Translations under genes and position numbers: made by a program | Assembly: GCF_009733595.1 (NCBI RefSeq) | Contig: NZ_WOFH01000003.1 | Span: 186,001-250,000 of the forward strand | Reading direction: 5' to 3' | Source: Actinomadura litoris | GTDB lineage: Bacteria; Actinomycetota; Actinomycetes; Streptosporangiales; Streptosporangiaceae | DNA length: 64,000 nt | The notes under the pieces: model-generated | What the model was told of the DNA's origin: nothing | The model's database searches: none | Seen by the model: the letters and a program-made list of their open reading frames with translations, nothing else | Shown here: one piece after another, positions 47,515 through 56,364 of the stretch | Layout of the letters: each line of letters starts with the position of its first letter | Numbering within the stretch: position 1 is the stretch's first letter

Positions 47515-49704
47515 GTGGCTGCGATCCTCTACCGGGTTGGCGCCTTCTGCTTCCGGCGCCGCCGCCTGGTCTGCGGGCTCTGGGCGCTGCTCGTGGTGCT
47601 GACGATCGCCGGGGCGGCCACGCTCGCGGGCGAGACGTCCAACACCGTGACGATCCCCGGCACCGAGGCGCAGCAGACCCTCGACCGGCTGAACGAGCGC
47701 TTCCCCGAGGCGAGGGTCGGCAACGCCTCGGCCCGGGTCGTGTTCGTCGCGCCCCCCGGGCAGCGCCTTTCCGACGGGCCGAACCAGGCCGCGGTCGAGA
47801 AGGTGGTCCAGGGGATGCGCAAGGCGCCGAGGGTGAGCGCGGTCCTCGACCCGTTCCAGGCGAAGGCGCTGTCGCGCGACGGCAGGTTCGGCTACGGGCA
47901 GGCGACCTACGACGTCCCCGCCGCGGACCTGGAGAAGGAGGAGCAGGAGGCGCTCAAGGACGCCGCCGCGCCCGGCCGCGCCGCCGGGCTGACCGTCGAG
48001 TTCGGCGGCGACGCCGTCACCGAGAAGCCCGTCACCGGCGTGTTCGAGCTGATCGGCGTGCTGGTCGCGGCCGTGGTGCTGGTGGTCACGCTCGGCTCGA
48101 TGATCGCCGCCGGGCTGCCGCTGGTGATGGCGATCCTCGGCGTCGGCATCGGGATGAGCGGCGTCGCGATCGCCTCCGGCATGACCGACCTGAACGTCAA
48201 CACCGGCGTGCTGGCGCTGATGCTCGGCCTCGCGGTCGGCATCGACTACACGCTGCTGATCGTGTCGCGGTTCCGGCACGAGGTGGCCGAGCGCCCGCCC
48301 GAGGAGGCGGCGGCGCTCGCGGTCGGCACCGCCGGGTCCGCGGTCGTGTTCGCCGGGCTCACCGTCATGATCGCGCTGGCCGGGCTGTCGGTCGTCGGCA
48401 TCCCGGTGCTGACCGCGATGGGCCTCGCCGCCGCCGGGACCGTCGCCGTCGCGGTGCTGCTCGCGCTGACCCTGCTCCCGGCGCTGCTCGGCTTCGCCGC
48501 GCGCCGCATCGCGGCGGCCAGGCGCGGGCGGGTCAAGCCCGGGGCGGTCCCGCACGGGGAGCGGTGGGCGCGGTTCGTCATCCGGCGGCGGATCCCCGTC
48601 CTGCTGGTGGCGCTGGTGGGCCTCGGCATCGCCGCGATCCCGGCCGCCGACCTGCGGCTCGGCCTGCCCGACGACTCGATGCTGCCCGCCGACTCCACCC
48701 AGCGCAAGGCGTTCGAGCTGGTCAGCGAGGGCTTCGGCCCCGGCTTCAACGGCCCCCTGGTCGTCGTCGTGGACGGCGGACGCGGCGGCGGCGCCGCGGC
48801 GGCGGGCCAGGTCGCCGCGACCATCGGCCGCATGGACGGCGTCGCCGCCGTCACCCCGCCGACCCCGAACCGCGACGGCGGCATCGCGCTGCTGACGGTG
48901 TTCCCGAAGACCGGGGCGACCGAGCAGGCCACGACCGACCTCGTCCACCGGATCCGCGACCGGCGCGGCGAAGTGCGCGCGGCGACCGGCGCCTCGATCG
49001 CCGTGACCGGGCTGACCGCCGTCAACATCGACTTCTCCAAGAAGCTCAACGACGCGCTGCTGCCCTACCTCGGCGTCGTCGTGGGGCTGACGTTCCTGCT
49101 GCTGATGCTGGTGTTCCGGTCGCTGATCGTCCCGGTGAAGGCCGCGCTCGGCTTCCTGCTCAGCGTCGCGGCGACGTTCGGCGCGGTCGTCGCGGTGTTC
49201 CAGTGGGGCTGGCTGTCGTCGGTGTTCGGCCTGGACGCGACGGGCCCGACCGCCAGCCTGCTGCCGATCGCGCTGATCGGCATCCTGTTCGGCCTCGCGA
49301 TGGACTACGAGGTGTTCATCGTCGCGCGGATGCGGGAGGAGCACGTCCACGGCACCGCCCCCGACGAGGCCGTCGCGACCGCGTTCCGGCACAACGCCCG
49401 GGTGGTCACCGCCGCCGCGATCATCATGATCAGCGTGTTCGCCGGGTTCCTGTTCTCCACCGAGCAGCTCAGCCGGTCGATCGGCTTCGCGCTGGCCTTC
49501 GGCGTCCTCGCCGACGCGCTGGTCGTGCGCATGACGATCGTGCCGGTGGTGATGTCGCTGTTCGGACGGGCCGCCTGGTGGCTGCCCGGCTGGCTGGAGC
49601 GGATCCTGCCCGCCGTCGACGTCGACGGCGAGCGGCTGGCCGAGCGCCGCGACCCGCCGGCCGGCCGACGCTCGGAGCCGGACGTCGCCGCCCCCGCCGG
49701 CTGA
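47515..49704 (+). CDS. MMPL-family (RND) transporter
   Basis: 729 residues from GTG 47515 (GGAAGGG upstream). Two MMPL units: each has one leading span, an outer domain and a block of about five spans. Span 1 is CGLWALLVVLTIAGAATLA; the first block has GLAVGIDYTLLIVSRFRHE and the second LIGILFGLAMDYEVFIVARMREEHVHG, the family Asp-Tyr proton-relay motifs. MMPL proteins export lipids or hydrophobic metabolites using the proton gradient. Two TetR-type operators lie directly upstream, and the same operator precedes a TetR gene 5.5 kb away, so it is probably derepressed by a small-molecule ligand, perhaps the cluster product. Confidence 0.94.
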   Translation: MAAILYRVGAFCFRRRRLVCGLWALLVVLTIAGAATLAGETSNTVTIPGTEAQQTLDRLNERFPEARVGNASARVVFVAPPGQRLSDGPNQAAVEKVVQGMRKAPRVSAVLDPFQAKALSRDGRFGYGQATYDVPAADLEKEEQEALKDAAAPGRAAGLTVEFGGDAVTEKPVTGVFELIGVLVAAVVLVVTLGSMIAAGLPLVMAILGVGIGMSGVAIASGMTDLNVNTGVLALMLGLAVGIDYTLLIVSRFRHEVAERPPEEAAALAVGTAGSAVVFAGLTVMIALAGLSVVGIPVLTAMGLAAAGTVAVAVLLALTLLPALLGFAARRIAAARRGRVKPGAVPHGERWARFVIRRRIPVLLVALVGLGIAAIPAADLRLGLPDDSMLPADSTQRKAFELVSEGFGPGFNGPLVVVVDGGRGGGAAAAGQVAATIGRMDGVAAVTPPTPNRDGGIALLTVFPKTGATEQATTDLVHRIRDRRGEVRAATGASIAVTGLTAVNIDFSKKLNDALLPYLGVVVGLTFLLLMLVFRSLIVPVKAALGFLLSVAATFGAVVAVFQWGWLSSVFGLDATGPTASLLPIALIGILFGLAMDYEVFIVARMREEHVHGTAPDEAVATAFRHNARVVTAAAIIMISVFAGFLFSTEQLSRSIGFALAFGVLADALVVRMTIVPVVMSLFGRAAWWLPGWLERILPAVDVDGERLAERRDPPAGRRSEPDVAAPAG

Positions 49705-49722
49705 CCCCGACTCCCCTCCCCG

Positions 49723-49766
49723 GGCCCCGCCGTCCGTCCGTCCCCCGTGGGGCGGACGGCGGGGCC
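49723..49766. terminator. Shared hairpin terminator between MMPL and LAL genes
   Basis: GGCCCCGCCGTCCG at 49723-49736 pairs perfectly with 49753-49766 across a 16-base loop that itself contains a short CCCC/GGGG stem. It lies 19 bases after the MMPL stop and 50 bases from the LAL stop, in converging orientation, so it can serve both. Confidence 0.7.
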
Positions 49767-49815
49767 ACTCCCTTGCGACGCACTTCGGTGGTGAGGGGCA
49801 GGTCGGCGGTGAGGG

Positions 49816-52635
49816 TCAGGAGCCGTACCGCTCGGAGAGGGCGAGGCTCGCCTCGGGCGGGATCGCGGACGGCAGGTCCGACCGGCGGCTCAGACGCAGC
49901 TTGCGGTAGACGCGGGTCAGGTGCTGCTCGACGGTGCTGACCGTGATGAACAGCTTCGCCGCGATCTGCCGGTTGGTGTAGCCGTCGGCGGCGAGCGCGG
50001 CGACCCGCAGCTCGGCGTTGCTGAGGTCGTCGACGCCGGGCCCGGCCACCGCGGCGGGGACGCCCTCGGGGCCGCCCCTGGAACCGGCGCCCGACCCGGC
50101 CTCCGCACGCCCCTCGGCCACCGCGCGTCCCTCGGTGGCCGCGCGCGCCGCCGGGGCGAGCGCGAACGGCGGGCGGCCCCGCCACTGCGCGCCCGACGCC
50201 TCGGCGAGCCGGTCGGCGCGGCGCGCCGTCCGGCGGGCGGTGCCGGGCTCGCCCAGGCCGTGCTGGACGCGGCTGAGGTCGGTGAGCGCGCGGGCCAGCT
50301 CCAGCCGGTCGTAGGAGCGCTGGAGCACCTCGACGGCCTCGAACAGCAGCGCGCGGCGGCCCCGCATGTCGCTGGTCCTGGCGAGGGCGCGCAGCGTGAT
50401 CCCGCGCGTCCGGTGGTCCCAGGACGGGATCACGGCGAGCTGCTCCTCGGCCAGCGCCCGGCCCTCGTCCCGGCGGCCCAGCTCGGCGTAGGCGTAGGCG
50501 GCCGAGGAGCGCCACGGCACGACCGCCGGGATGTCCAGCCCCCACCGGCCCATCAGCTCGCCGCACACCTGGAAGTCGCCGAGCGCGGCGTGCAGCCGTC
50601 CGGTGGACATGTGGAACCAGCCGCGCGCCTCCAGGTAGTGCAGGCCCGCGCGGGTCTGGAACATCGCCTCGGGGACGGAGGTGTCGAGCCACGCCTCGGC
50701 GCGGTCCAGGTTGCCGAGCCCGACGGTGGCCGCCACCATGCTCGCCAGCGGCAGCCCGATCCCGACGCCCCAGCTCCTGGCGGGCATGACCGTCAGCGCC
50801 CGGGACGCCTGCCGGTGCGCGGCGCGCAGGTCGCCGCGCCGCAGCTCGGTCATCGCGCCGAGGCCCGCGAGCATCGCCTCCCACACGGGGGTGCGGCGCA
50901 CCCCCGCCTCGGCGGCGAGGGACTCGCGCCAGAACTCCGCCTTGTCGAGCGAGCCGCCGTAGATCAGCGCGGCGAGCGCGGCGATGACGGGGATCAGCGC
51001 GGAGTCGTCCAGCCGCGCGCTCTGGAGCACCTGCTCGGCGCCGGTCATCAGCACGTCGACGTCGTCGGAGAGGGTGTGCACCGCCGACAGCTGCGGGGCG
51101 AGCGCCGCGCGGCCCGGGGCCGCCTCGCCCCACGCCGGGGGCCTGGTGTCGGGGTAGAGGGCCCGCAGGCGGTTCAGCGCCTGGCCGGCGGTCCGCTCGT
51201 CGTGGTGCCGCAGCTCGCCGAGCAGCTCCGCCGCGTCCTGCGGGCGGCCGTGCCACAGCAGGTAGTCGATGGCGCGGGCGCCGTGCCGGCCGGTGAGCAG
51301 CCCCCGCCGCACGGCGGTGCCGAGCTCGGGCAGGAGCCGTTCGACGCTGGAGGGGTCCAGCAGCCACTCGGCGCGCGCGATCAGCGACAGCGCGACCGCG
51401 CGCTCGCGCTCGTCGGCGCTGTGCCGCTGCGCCCGCTTGAGCAGCACCAGCGCGCGCTCCCCGTCGCCGTTGTCGAGGGCCTGCTCGGCGGTCTCGCGCA
51501 GCACCGCCACCTCCCACGGCTCGCGGGGGCCGACCCCGCACAGCAGGTGCTCGGCGACGGCGGAGGCGGGGAACCCGGCGTTGTGCAGCGCCGTCGCCGC
51601 CGAGGCGTGCAGCGCCATCCGGTCGCCCGGCGGGATGCTCTGCAGGACGGCGACCCGCGCCGCCCCGTCCCGGAACCGGGTGCCGTCGAGCAGCCCGGCG
51701 AGCGTCAGCGTCTCGGTGGCCTCGGCGACCGGATGGCGGCTCAGCCCGAGCGTCGCCGCCAGCAGGTCGGGGGACGCGGCGTCGCCCAGGATCGCGATGG
51801 CACGTGCCACGTCAAGTTCGGGCGACTCATAGCGGTAGAGGCAGCGGACGACCGCCTCCTGGAACGCCTCGCCCGGCGCCGGCGCGCTCATCCCGCGCGC
51901 GGGGTCGAGCGAGTCCTCCAGCAGGGCCTTCACCAGCAGCGGGTTGCCGCCGGTGATGCGGTGGAAGGCGCCGACGAGGCGCTGCGCGCCCGGACGGCTC
52001 GTCCGCTGCGTCAGGAGCGTTCCCACCGCGAACGGCGACAGCGGCTCCAGCCGTATGTAGCGGCAGTAGGGCTGCCGCATGACGTCGGTCTCCAGGATCG
52101 GATGCCGCCGCCGGGGGCCGAACAGCTCGGTGAACACCACCATGACGCGGTCGGAGCGCAGCCGCCGGACGAGGTAGAGCAGGCACCGCAGGGACAGGTC
52201 GTCGGCGTACTCGACGTCGTCGACGGCGATCAGGACGGGCCGGTCCTCGGCGAGCTGGTGCAGCCTGCCGAGCAGGTCGCGGACGCTGGGCGAGGCCAGG
52301 TGCGTGGTGACGTCGAGGTCGGGCGAGGACAGCGCGCGGGTGAGCGCGTGGTCGAGCGGGGACAGCTCGCGGTCGACGTCGCCGTCCGCGGACTCCACGT
52401 TGCGGAGCAGTTGGTCGAGCACGCCGAGCGGGAGGGTCTGCTCCGCGCGCGACGCCGCCGCGCTCAGCACCAGCGCGCCGGCCTCGACCGCGCGCTCGGC
52501 GAGGGCGTGCAGCAGCGCGGTCTTCCCGCTCGCGACCGGACCGCCGACGATCGCGACCCGCACCGTGCCGGTGGCGCACTCCTTGAACAGTGCGTCGAGA
52601 CTGGACAATTCTCTGTAGCGTTCCGCCAAGGTCAC
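49816..52635 (-). CDS. LAL-type (large ATP-binding LuxR) cluster regulator
   Basis: 939 residues from GTG 52635. N-terminal AAA/NTPase: Walker A VGGPVASGKTALLHAL (about 30-46), Walker B PVLIAVDDVEYAD (about 133). A long alpha-helical TPR-like middle follows (about 350-830), then a Gly/Ala/Glu-rich linker and a C-terminal LuxR helix-turn-helix, LSNAELRVAALAADGYTNRQIAAKLFITVSTVEQHLTRVYRKLRLSRRSDL (about 870-920). This is the PikD-like architecture of pathway-specific activators in macrolide and other polyketide clusters. Expected role: ATP-dependent activation of the PKS cluster. The ribosome site is weak. It converges on the MMPL gene. Confidence 0.94.
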   Translation of the reverse strand: MTLAERYRELSSLDALFKECATGTVRVAIVGGPVASGKTALLHALAERAVEAGALVLSAAASRAEQTLPLGVLDQLLRNVESADGDVDRELSPLDHALTRALSSPDLDVTTHLASPSVRDLLGRLHQLAEDRPVLIAVDDVEYADDLSLRCLLYLVRRLRSDRVMVVFTELFGPRRRHPILETDVMRQPYCRYIRLEPLSPFAVGTLLTQRTSRPGAQRLVGAFHRITGGNPLLVKALLEDSLDPARGMSAPAPGEAFQEAVVRCLYRYESPELDVARAIAILGDAASPDLLAATLGLSRHPVAEATETLTLAGLLDGTRFRDGAARVAVLQSIPPGDRMALHASAATALHNAGFPASAVAEHLLCGVGPREPWEVAVLRETAEQALDNGDGERALVLLKRAQRHSADERERAVALSLIARAEWLLDPSSVERLLPELGTAVRRGLLTGRHGARAIDYLLWHGRPQDAAELLGELRHHDERTAGQALNRLRALYPDTRPPAWGEAAPGRAALAPQLSAVHTLSDDVDVLMTGAEQVLQSARLDDSALIPVIAALAALIYGGSLDKAEFWRESLAAEAGVRRTPVWEAMLAGLGAMTELRRGDLRAAHRQASRALTVMPARSWGVGIGLPLASMVAATVGLGNLDRAEAWLDTSVPEAMFQTRAGLHYLEARGWFHMSTGRLHAALGDFQVCGELMGRWGLDIPAVVPWRSSAAYAYAELGRRDEGRALAEEQLAVIPSWDHRTRGITLRALARTSDMRGRRALLFEAVEVLQRSYDRLELARALTDLSRVQHGLGEPGTARRTARRADRLAEASGAQWRGRPPFALAPAARAATEGRAVAEGRAEAGSGAGSRGGPEGVPAAVAGPGVDDLSNAELRVAALAADGYTNRQIAAKLFITVSTVEQHLTRVYRKLRLSRRSDLPSAIPPEASLALSERYGS

Positions 52636-53062
52636 AGGTCGGCCTCGTCAATTCCAGGTGAAAGACACATGGGCACACCCGGCTTGCGACCAGGTGGGAC
52701 ACGATTCAGCGGGGCAGAAGAGGTGTTAGGGCGAAATGGTCGTGGGAGCGATGATCAATTGTCGGCCGTTGCGCACGCCAAACAAATAAGGGAGCCGGTT
52801 CATTTTCTGTTCACTCTAACCGTTGGTATGGATGGGTGGACTCCCGGGTTCGGGTCGTGGCCTGAAGTGGTCGGGGACGGTGGGCGGCCCCGCGGGCCCG
52901 GCCCGCGCGGCGCCGCGACGGGAGGACGCGGGACCGGCCCGGGACCCTCGCCGCGAACGGCGCACCCGGCGGGACCTGCGGTCATGGCGACTCCAGCGCT
53001 GCACTACGGTGTAGTGTGAACCGTGGTTCATCTTATGATAAGTCCACCGAGGACGGGCGCGC
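52636..53062. other. 427-base divergent gap between LAL and TetR genes
   Basis: Contains the TetR operator (53017-53030) near its right end. The middle (about 52780-52830) is AT-richer, with GGTTCATTTTCTGTTCAC at 52797-52814, and may hold the LAL promoter. TGATCA and CAATTG hexamers lie around 52750. No further gene was recognised; the open frame on the plus strand here has no family features. Confidence 0.5.
53017..53030. promoter_or_regulatory. TetR operator candidate upstream of the TetR gene
   Basis: TGAACCGTGGTTCA differs from the MMPL operators by one central base. It is followed after one base by CTTATG (53032-53037), exactly as at the MMPL promoter. Autorepression is expected. Confidence 0.75.
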
Positions 53063-53716
53063 ATGGAAAAAACACCGGGACTTCGGGCCGACGCCACCCG
53101 GAACCGGGCGAAGATCCTTCAGTCGGCGCGTGATCTGATCACCGCGCACGGCCCGCAGATCGGGATGGATGAGATCGCGCGCTCGGCGGGGGTGGCGGTC
53201 GGCACCCTGTACCGGCACTTCCCGACCAAGAACGCCCTGGTCAACGCGATCATGATCGAGATCGAGGCCGGGGTGGTCGCGGGCCTGGAGGAGGCGGTGG
53301 CCCGCATCGAGGGCGGCGGCAGCGCGCTGGCGGAGATCGAGTTGATGCTGCGCCGGCTTGCCGTGGACATGGCCGACGACCGCGCGCTGCGCGCCGTGGC
53401 GACCCGCATCGGGGCCTACTCGCCCGACAACGTCCGCCGGCACGCCGACGCGGCGCTCGGCCGGATGGTCGCGGCGGCGCACGCCGCCGGGGCGCTGCGT
53501 CCCGACGTCACCTCCGAGGACATCGGCCTGCTCATCGGCACGATGCCCGGCGCCGAGGTGCCCGAGCCCGCCCGCCGCCGCTGGGTGGAGCTGATCCTGC
53601 GGAGCATCGTCCCGGCCCCGGTCCAGGAGGGCTCGCCCGGCGGCTCGCCCTCCTGGACCGCCGTCCCGCCCGGCGCCGTATCGCGCCCGTGTGACGGCCG
53701 GGATCACGCGGAGTAA
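53063..53716 (+). CDS. TetR-family repressor, probable regulator of the MMPL exporter
   Basis: 217 residues, ATG at 53063. Helix-turn-helix at about 14-60: RAKILQSARDLITAHGPQIGMDEIARSAGVAVGTLYRHFPTKNALVNAI. The ligand domain follows (MIEIEAGVVAGLEEAVARIEGGG...), and the C-terminal ~25 residues after VPAPVQ are low-complexity. Its own promoter and that of the MMPL gene carry the same palindrome, which identifies the likely regulon. It converges on the SARP gene, 41 bases away. Confidence 0.94.
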   Translation: MEKTPGLRADATRNRAKILQSARDLITAHGPQIGMDEIARSAGVAVGTLYRHFPTKNALVNAIMIEIEAGVVAGLEEAVARIEGGGSALAEIELMLRRLAVDMADDRALRAVATRIGAYSPDNVRRHADAALGRMVAAAHAAGALRPDVTSEDIGLLIGTMPGAEVPEPARRRWVELILRSIVPAPVQEGSPGGSPSWTAVPPGAVSRPCDGRDHAE

Positions 53717-53757
53717 GGGGTTTCGGTCCGCGGGGCCCGGTCGCGCGGCCCAGGCCG

Positions 53758-54543
53758 TCAGACGGCGGCGCGGGCCAGCTCGGGGGCGCCGAGGAGCCGC
53801 TCGTCCCCGCGCAGGATGGACTCGTGCAGGTCGCGCAGCGAGCGGCACGGCTCCAGGCCCAGCTCCCGGTTGAGGCGCTCGCGCGCGGTGCGGTAGGCGC
53901 CGAGCGCGTCGGCCTGCCGGTCGGCGCGGTAGAGCGCCAGCATGAGCTGCCGGTAGAACGCCTCGTGCAGCGGGTGCTCCTCGGTCAGCGTGTAGAGCCG
54001 CCCGATGATCTCCCGGTGCCGGCCGAGCCACAGGTAGACGTCGATGAGCATCTCCAGGCACTCCAGCCGGAGCTCCTCCAGCCACGTGACGTAGGAGTAG
54101 ATGATCGGGCCGTCGCGCAGGTCCCCGAGCGTCGCGCCGCGCCAGAGCGCGAGCGCCCGCTCGAAGGCGGGGGCGGCCTCCTCCGGACGGCCCTGCTGGA
54201 CGGCGCACCGCCCCTGCTGGACGAGCCGCTGGAAGTCGTGGACGTCCAGCTCGTCGTCGCCGAGCCGCAGCAGGTAGCCGGGGGGACGGGTGATGATCGG
54301 GCCGGTCTCGCGGCCGGGCCGGTCGAGGAACTTGCGGAGCTGGGAGACGTACACGTGCAGGGAGGCCGTCGCCCGGCGGGGCGGGTTCTCGCCCCAGATC
54401 TCGGTCATGAGCTGGCCGGTCGTCGTCACCTGGTCCGCCCGCGCGAGCAGCACCACCAGAAGAATCTCGATCTTGCGCGCGGTGAGTGAGGACGCCCCAT
54501 CATGATCAATAACGCGTACCGGGCCGAGCATTTCGAAGCGCAT
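53758..54543 (-). CDS. SARP-family (AfsR/DnrI-type) transcriptional activator
   Basis: 261 residues, the usual small-SARP size. ATG at 54543 follows GGGGGATC. N-terminal winged helix (about 1-92): MRFEMLGPVRV, LTARKIEILLVVLLARADQVTTTGQLMTEIWGENPPRRATASLHVYVSQLRKFL. The bacterial transcriptional activation domain (about 98-245) has GDDELDVHDFQRLVQQGR and LYTLTEEHPLHEAFYRQLMLALYRADRQADALGAYRTARERLNRELGLEP. SARPs bind direct repeats just upstream of the -10 box of biosynthetic operons and recruit RNA polymerase. It is a good candidate to act at the shared TTTAGCGG promoters of this cluster. Confidence 0.95.
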   Translation of the reverse strand: MRFEMLGPVRVIDHDGASSLTARKIEILLVVLLARADQVTTTGQLMTEIWGENPPRRATASLHVYVSQLRKFLDRPGRETGPIITRPPGYLLRLGDDELDVHDFQRLVQQGRCAVQQGRPEEAAPAFERALALWRGATLGDLRDGPIIYSYVTWLEELRLECLEMLIDVYLWLGRHREIIGRLYTLTEEHPLHEAFYRQLMLALYRADRQADALGAYRTARERLNRELGLEPCRSLRDLHESILRGDERLLGAPELARAAV

Positions 54544-54567
54544 GTGATCCCCCGTGGTGTGTCATGT

Positions 54568-54591
54568 TGTGCCTTATCAGACTTTGGCACA
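54568..54591. promoter_or_regulatory. Spaced inverted repeat upstream of the SARP gene
   Basis: TGTGCC at 54568-54573 and GGCACA at 54586-54591, 12 bases apart, 25 bases upstream of the SARP start. Short arms, so a weak candidate. On the minus strand GTTTAGGG lies beyond it (around 54592-54599), faintly like the shared TTTAGCGG element. Confidence 0.3.
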
Positions 54592-54741
54592 CCCTAAACT
54601 CGCCTTCGAACCCCTACGCGGCCCCTACAGACCCCAGATCGGGCGCCCCGAGTGGTTATCGGGGATTTACTTTTCGTAATTGTGAATTCTGTTCCCGTTC
54701 CGCCGCCGGTCAGGGCGCGCCGGGCCGGGCGGCGGTAAGGG

Positions 54742-54753
54742 CGGCTTTAGCGG
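54742..54753 (+). promoter_or_regulatory. Shared promoter element, copy 3 (FAD monooxygenase)
   Basis: CGGCTTTAGCGG in the gene's direction, 11 of 12 bases equal to copy 1. It is 90 bases before ATG 54843, but only 12 bases before an in-frame ATG at 54765. The bases after it, CGGGTCCGAC, align with CGCTCTCGAC at copy 2. Confidence 0.5.
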
Positions 54754-54842
54754 CGGGTCCGACGATGGGCCGGGGCCGCCTCCGCCGTGGAGCGGCCGGA
54801 ACGTCACGCCGCCGCCGCACCAGGCGGCACGGGAGGGTGGAG

Positions 54843-56303
54843 ATGGAATCACGACAGCGGCCGGCGCCCGTGCTCATCGTCGGGGCGGGCCCGGTCGGGC
54901 TGTGGCTGGCGCGGGAGCTGGCGCTGGCGGGCGTCCGGCCGCGCATCGTGGAACGCGAGCCCCGGCCGAGCTCCTACGTCCGCGCCGGGGGCCTGCATCC
55001 CCGCACGATCGAGCTGCTGGACATGCGCGGCGTCATGGACCGCTACACCGGCCACGCGCTCAAATGGCCCTACGTGAACTTCGCCGGTCTGATGCCGCTG
55101 CTCGACCTCGCGCCGCTCGACACCGCGCACGCGTTCGGGCTCACGATCCGGCAGGACGTCGTGGAGCAGATCACCGAGGAGCTGCTCGGCGAACTCGGCG
55201 TCACCGTGGAGCGCGAGCGGACGGTGACGGCCGTGGAGCAGGGCGCGGACGCCGTCCGGGTCGCGATGGAGGACGGCGAGGTCATCGAGGCCGCCTACGT
55301 CGTGGGCTGCGACGGCGCCCGCAGCCTGGTGCGCAAGCAGGCGGGGATCACCTTCCCCGGCATCGACTCGACCGCGACCTACGTCCTGTCCGACGTGCGG
55401 CTGGACGACCCGCCCGAGTGGCTCGGCAAGCTCGGCATCAAGTCGTTCGAGGGCGCGGACGGGCAGCGGATCGGCTGGTTCCTCGGCGGCCAGGTCCCCG
55501 GCACCGACCAGTACCGCATCATGATCGCGGACGAGCCGTCCAGCCGCGCGGGCAAGGACGACCCGGTCGAGATCGAGGAGGTCCGCGCGATCCTGCGGCG
55601 CATCGCCGGGTCCGACTTCGGCGCGCACAGCCCGACCTGCCTCGCGCGGGTCGGCAACCAGGCGCGGGTCGCCGACCGGTACCGCGCCGGGCGGGTGCTG
55701 CTGGCGGGCGACGCCGCGCACGTCCACTCGCCGTTCGGCGGGCAGGGCCTGAACACCGGCCTCCAGGACGCCACGAACCTCGGCTGGAAGCTCGCGGCGG
55801 TCGTGCGCGGCGAGTCCGGCGAGGAACTGCTGGACACCTACCACGACGAGCGGCACCCGATCGGCGAGCGGGTCGTCGCGAACACGCTGGCCCAGACGCG
55901 GATGGTCTTCGACTTCACGCTCGGCGGCGCGCGGCTCCGCGAGCTGTTCTCCTCGCTGATGAAGCTGCCCCAGGTCAACGACCACCTCGCCGGGATGATC
56001 ACCGCGCTGGACTACTCCTACGCGCCCGCCTCCGGCGCGCACCCGCTGGTCGGCACGCGCGTCCCGGACCTGGAGCTGAAGTCCCCGGACGCCGGACGCC
56101 TCTACGAGCTGTTCCGCGACGGCGGGCACGTCGTGCTGGAGCTGGCGGCGGGCGGCGCGAAGGAGCTGGACGTCCCGGCGAAGGCCCAGGTCAGGGTCGT
56201 GCGGGGCGAGCCGTCCGCGCCGAGGGAGGGCTGGGACGGGCTGGACGCCGTCCTGATCCGCCCCGACGGCCACATCGCGGCGGTGGCCCCGGCCGGGAGC
56301 TGA
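54843..56303 (+). CDS. FAD-dependent monooxygenase (aromatic hydroxylase family)
   Basis: 486 residues from ATG 54843 (GGGAGGGTGGAG upstream); an in-frame ATG at 54765 would add 26 Arg/Gly-rich residues. FAD Rossmann motif VLIVGAGPVGLWLARELALAGVRPRIVERE at the N-terminus, the FAD/NADPH motif YVVGCDGARSLVRKQAGITF in the middle, and LLAGDAAHVHSPFGGQGLNTGLQDATNLGWKLAAV. The C-terminal ~100 residues have the thioredoxin-like fold of PgaE/phenol-hydroxylase-type enzymes (GTRVPDLEL onward). It should hydroxylate or epoxidise an aromatic or polyketide intermediate with NADPH and O2. It converges on the PKS gene; a strong hairpin lies between them. Confidence 0.94.
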   Translation: MESRQRPAPVLIVGAGPVGLWLARELALAGVRPRIVEREPRPSSYVRAGGLHPRTIELLDMRGVMDRYTGHALKWPYVNFAGLMPLLDLAPLDTAHAFGLTIRQDVVEQITEELLGELGVTVERERTVTAVEQGADAVRVAMEDGEVIEAAYVVGCDGARSLVRKQAGITFPGIDSTATYVLSDVRLDDPPEWLGKLGIKSFEGADGQRIGWFLGGQVPGTDQYRIMIADEPSSRAGKDDPVEIEEVRAILRRIAGSDFGAHSPTCLARVGNQARVADRYRAGRVLLAGDAAHVHSPFGGQGLNTGLQDATNLGWKLAAVVRGESGEELLDTYHDERHPIGERVVANTLAQTRMVFDFTLGGARLRELFSSLMKLPQVNDHLAGMITALDYSYAPASGAHPLVGTRVPDLELKSPDAGRLYELFRDGGHVVLELAAGGAKELDVPAKAQVRVVRGEPSAPREGWDGLDAVLIRPDGHIAAVAPAGS

Positions 56304-56318
56304 TCGCCTCGACCGCAG

Positions 56319-56357
56319 AGAAGGGCGCGCATCCCGGGACGGGACGCGCGCCCTTCT
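56319..56357. terminator. Hairpin terminator between monooxygenase and PKS
   Basis: AGAAGGGCGCGC at 56319-56330 pairs perfectly with 56346-56357, and the loop contains a further TCCC/GGGA stem. TCTT follows on the plus strand. It lies 15 bases after the monooxygenase stop and seven bases from the PKS stop, so it can terminate both converging genes. Confidence 0.75.
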
Positions 56358-56364
56358 TCTTGGG

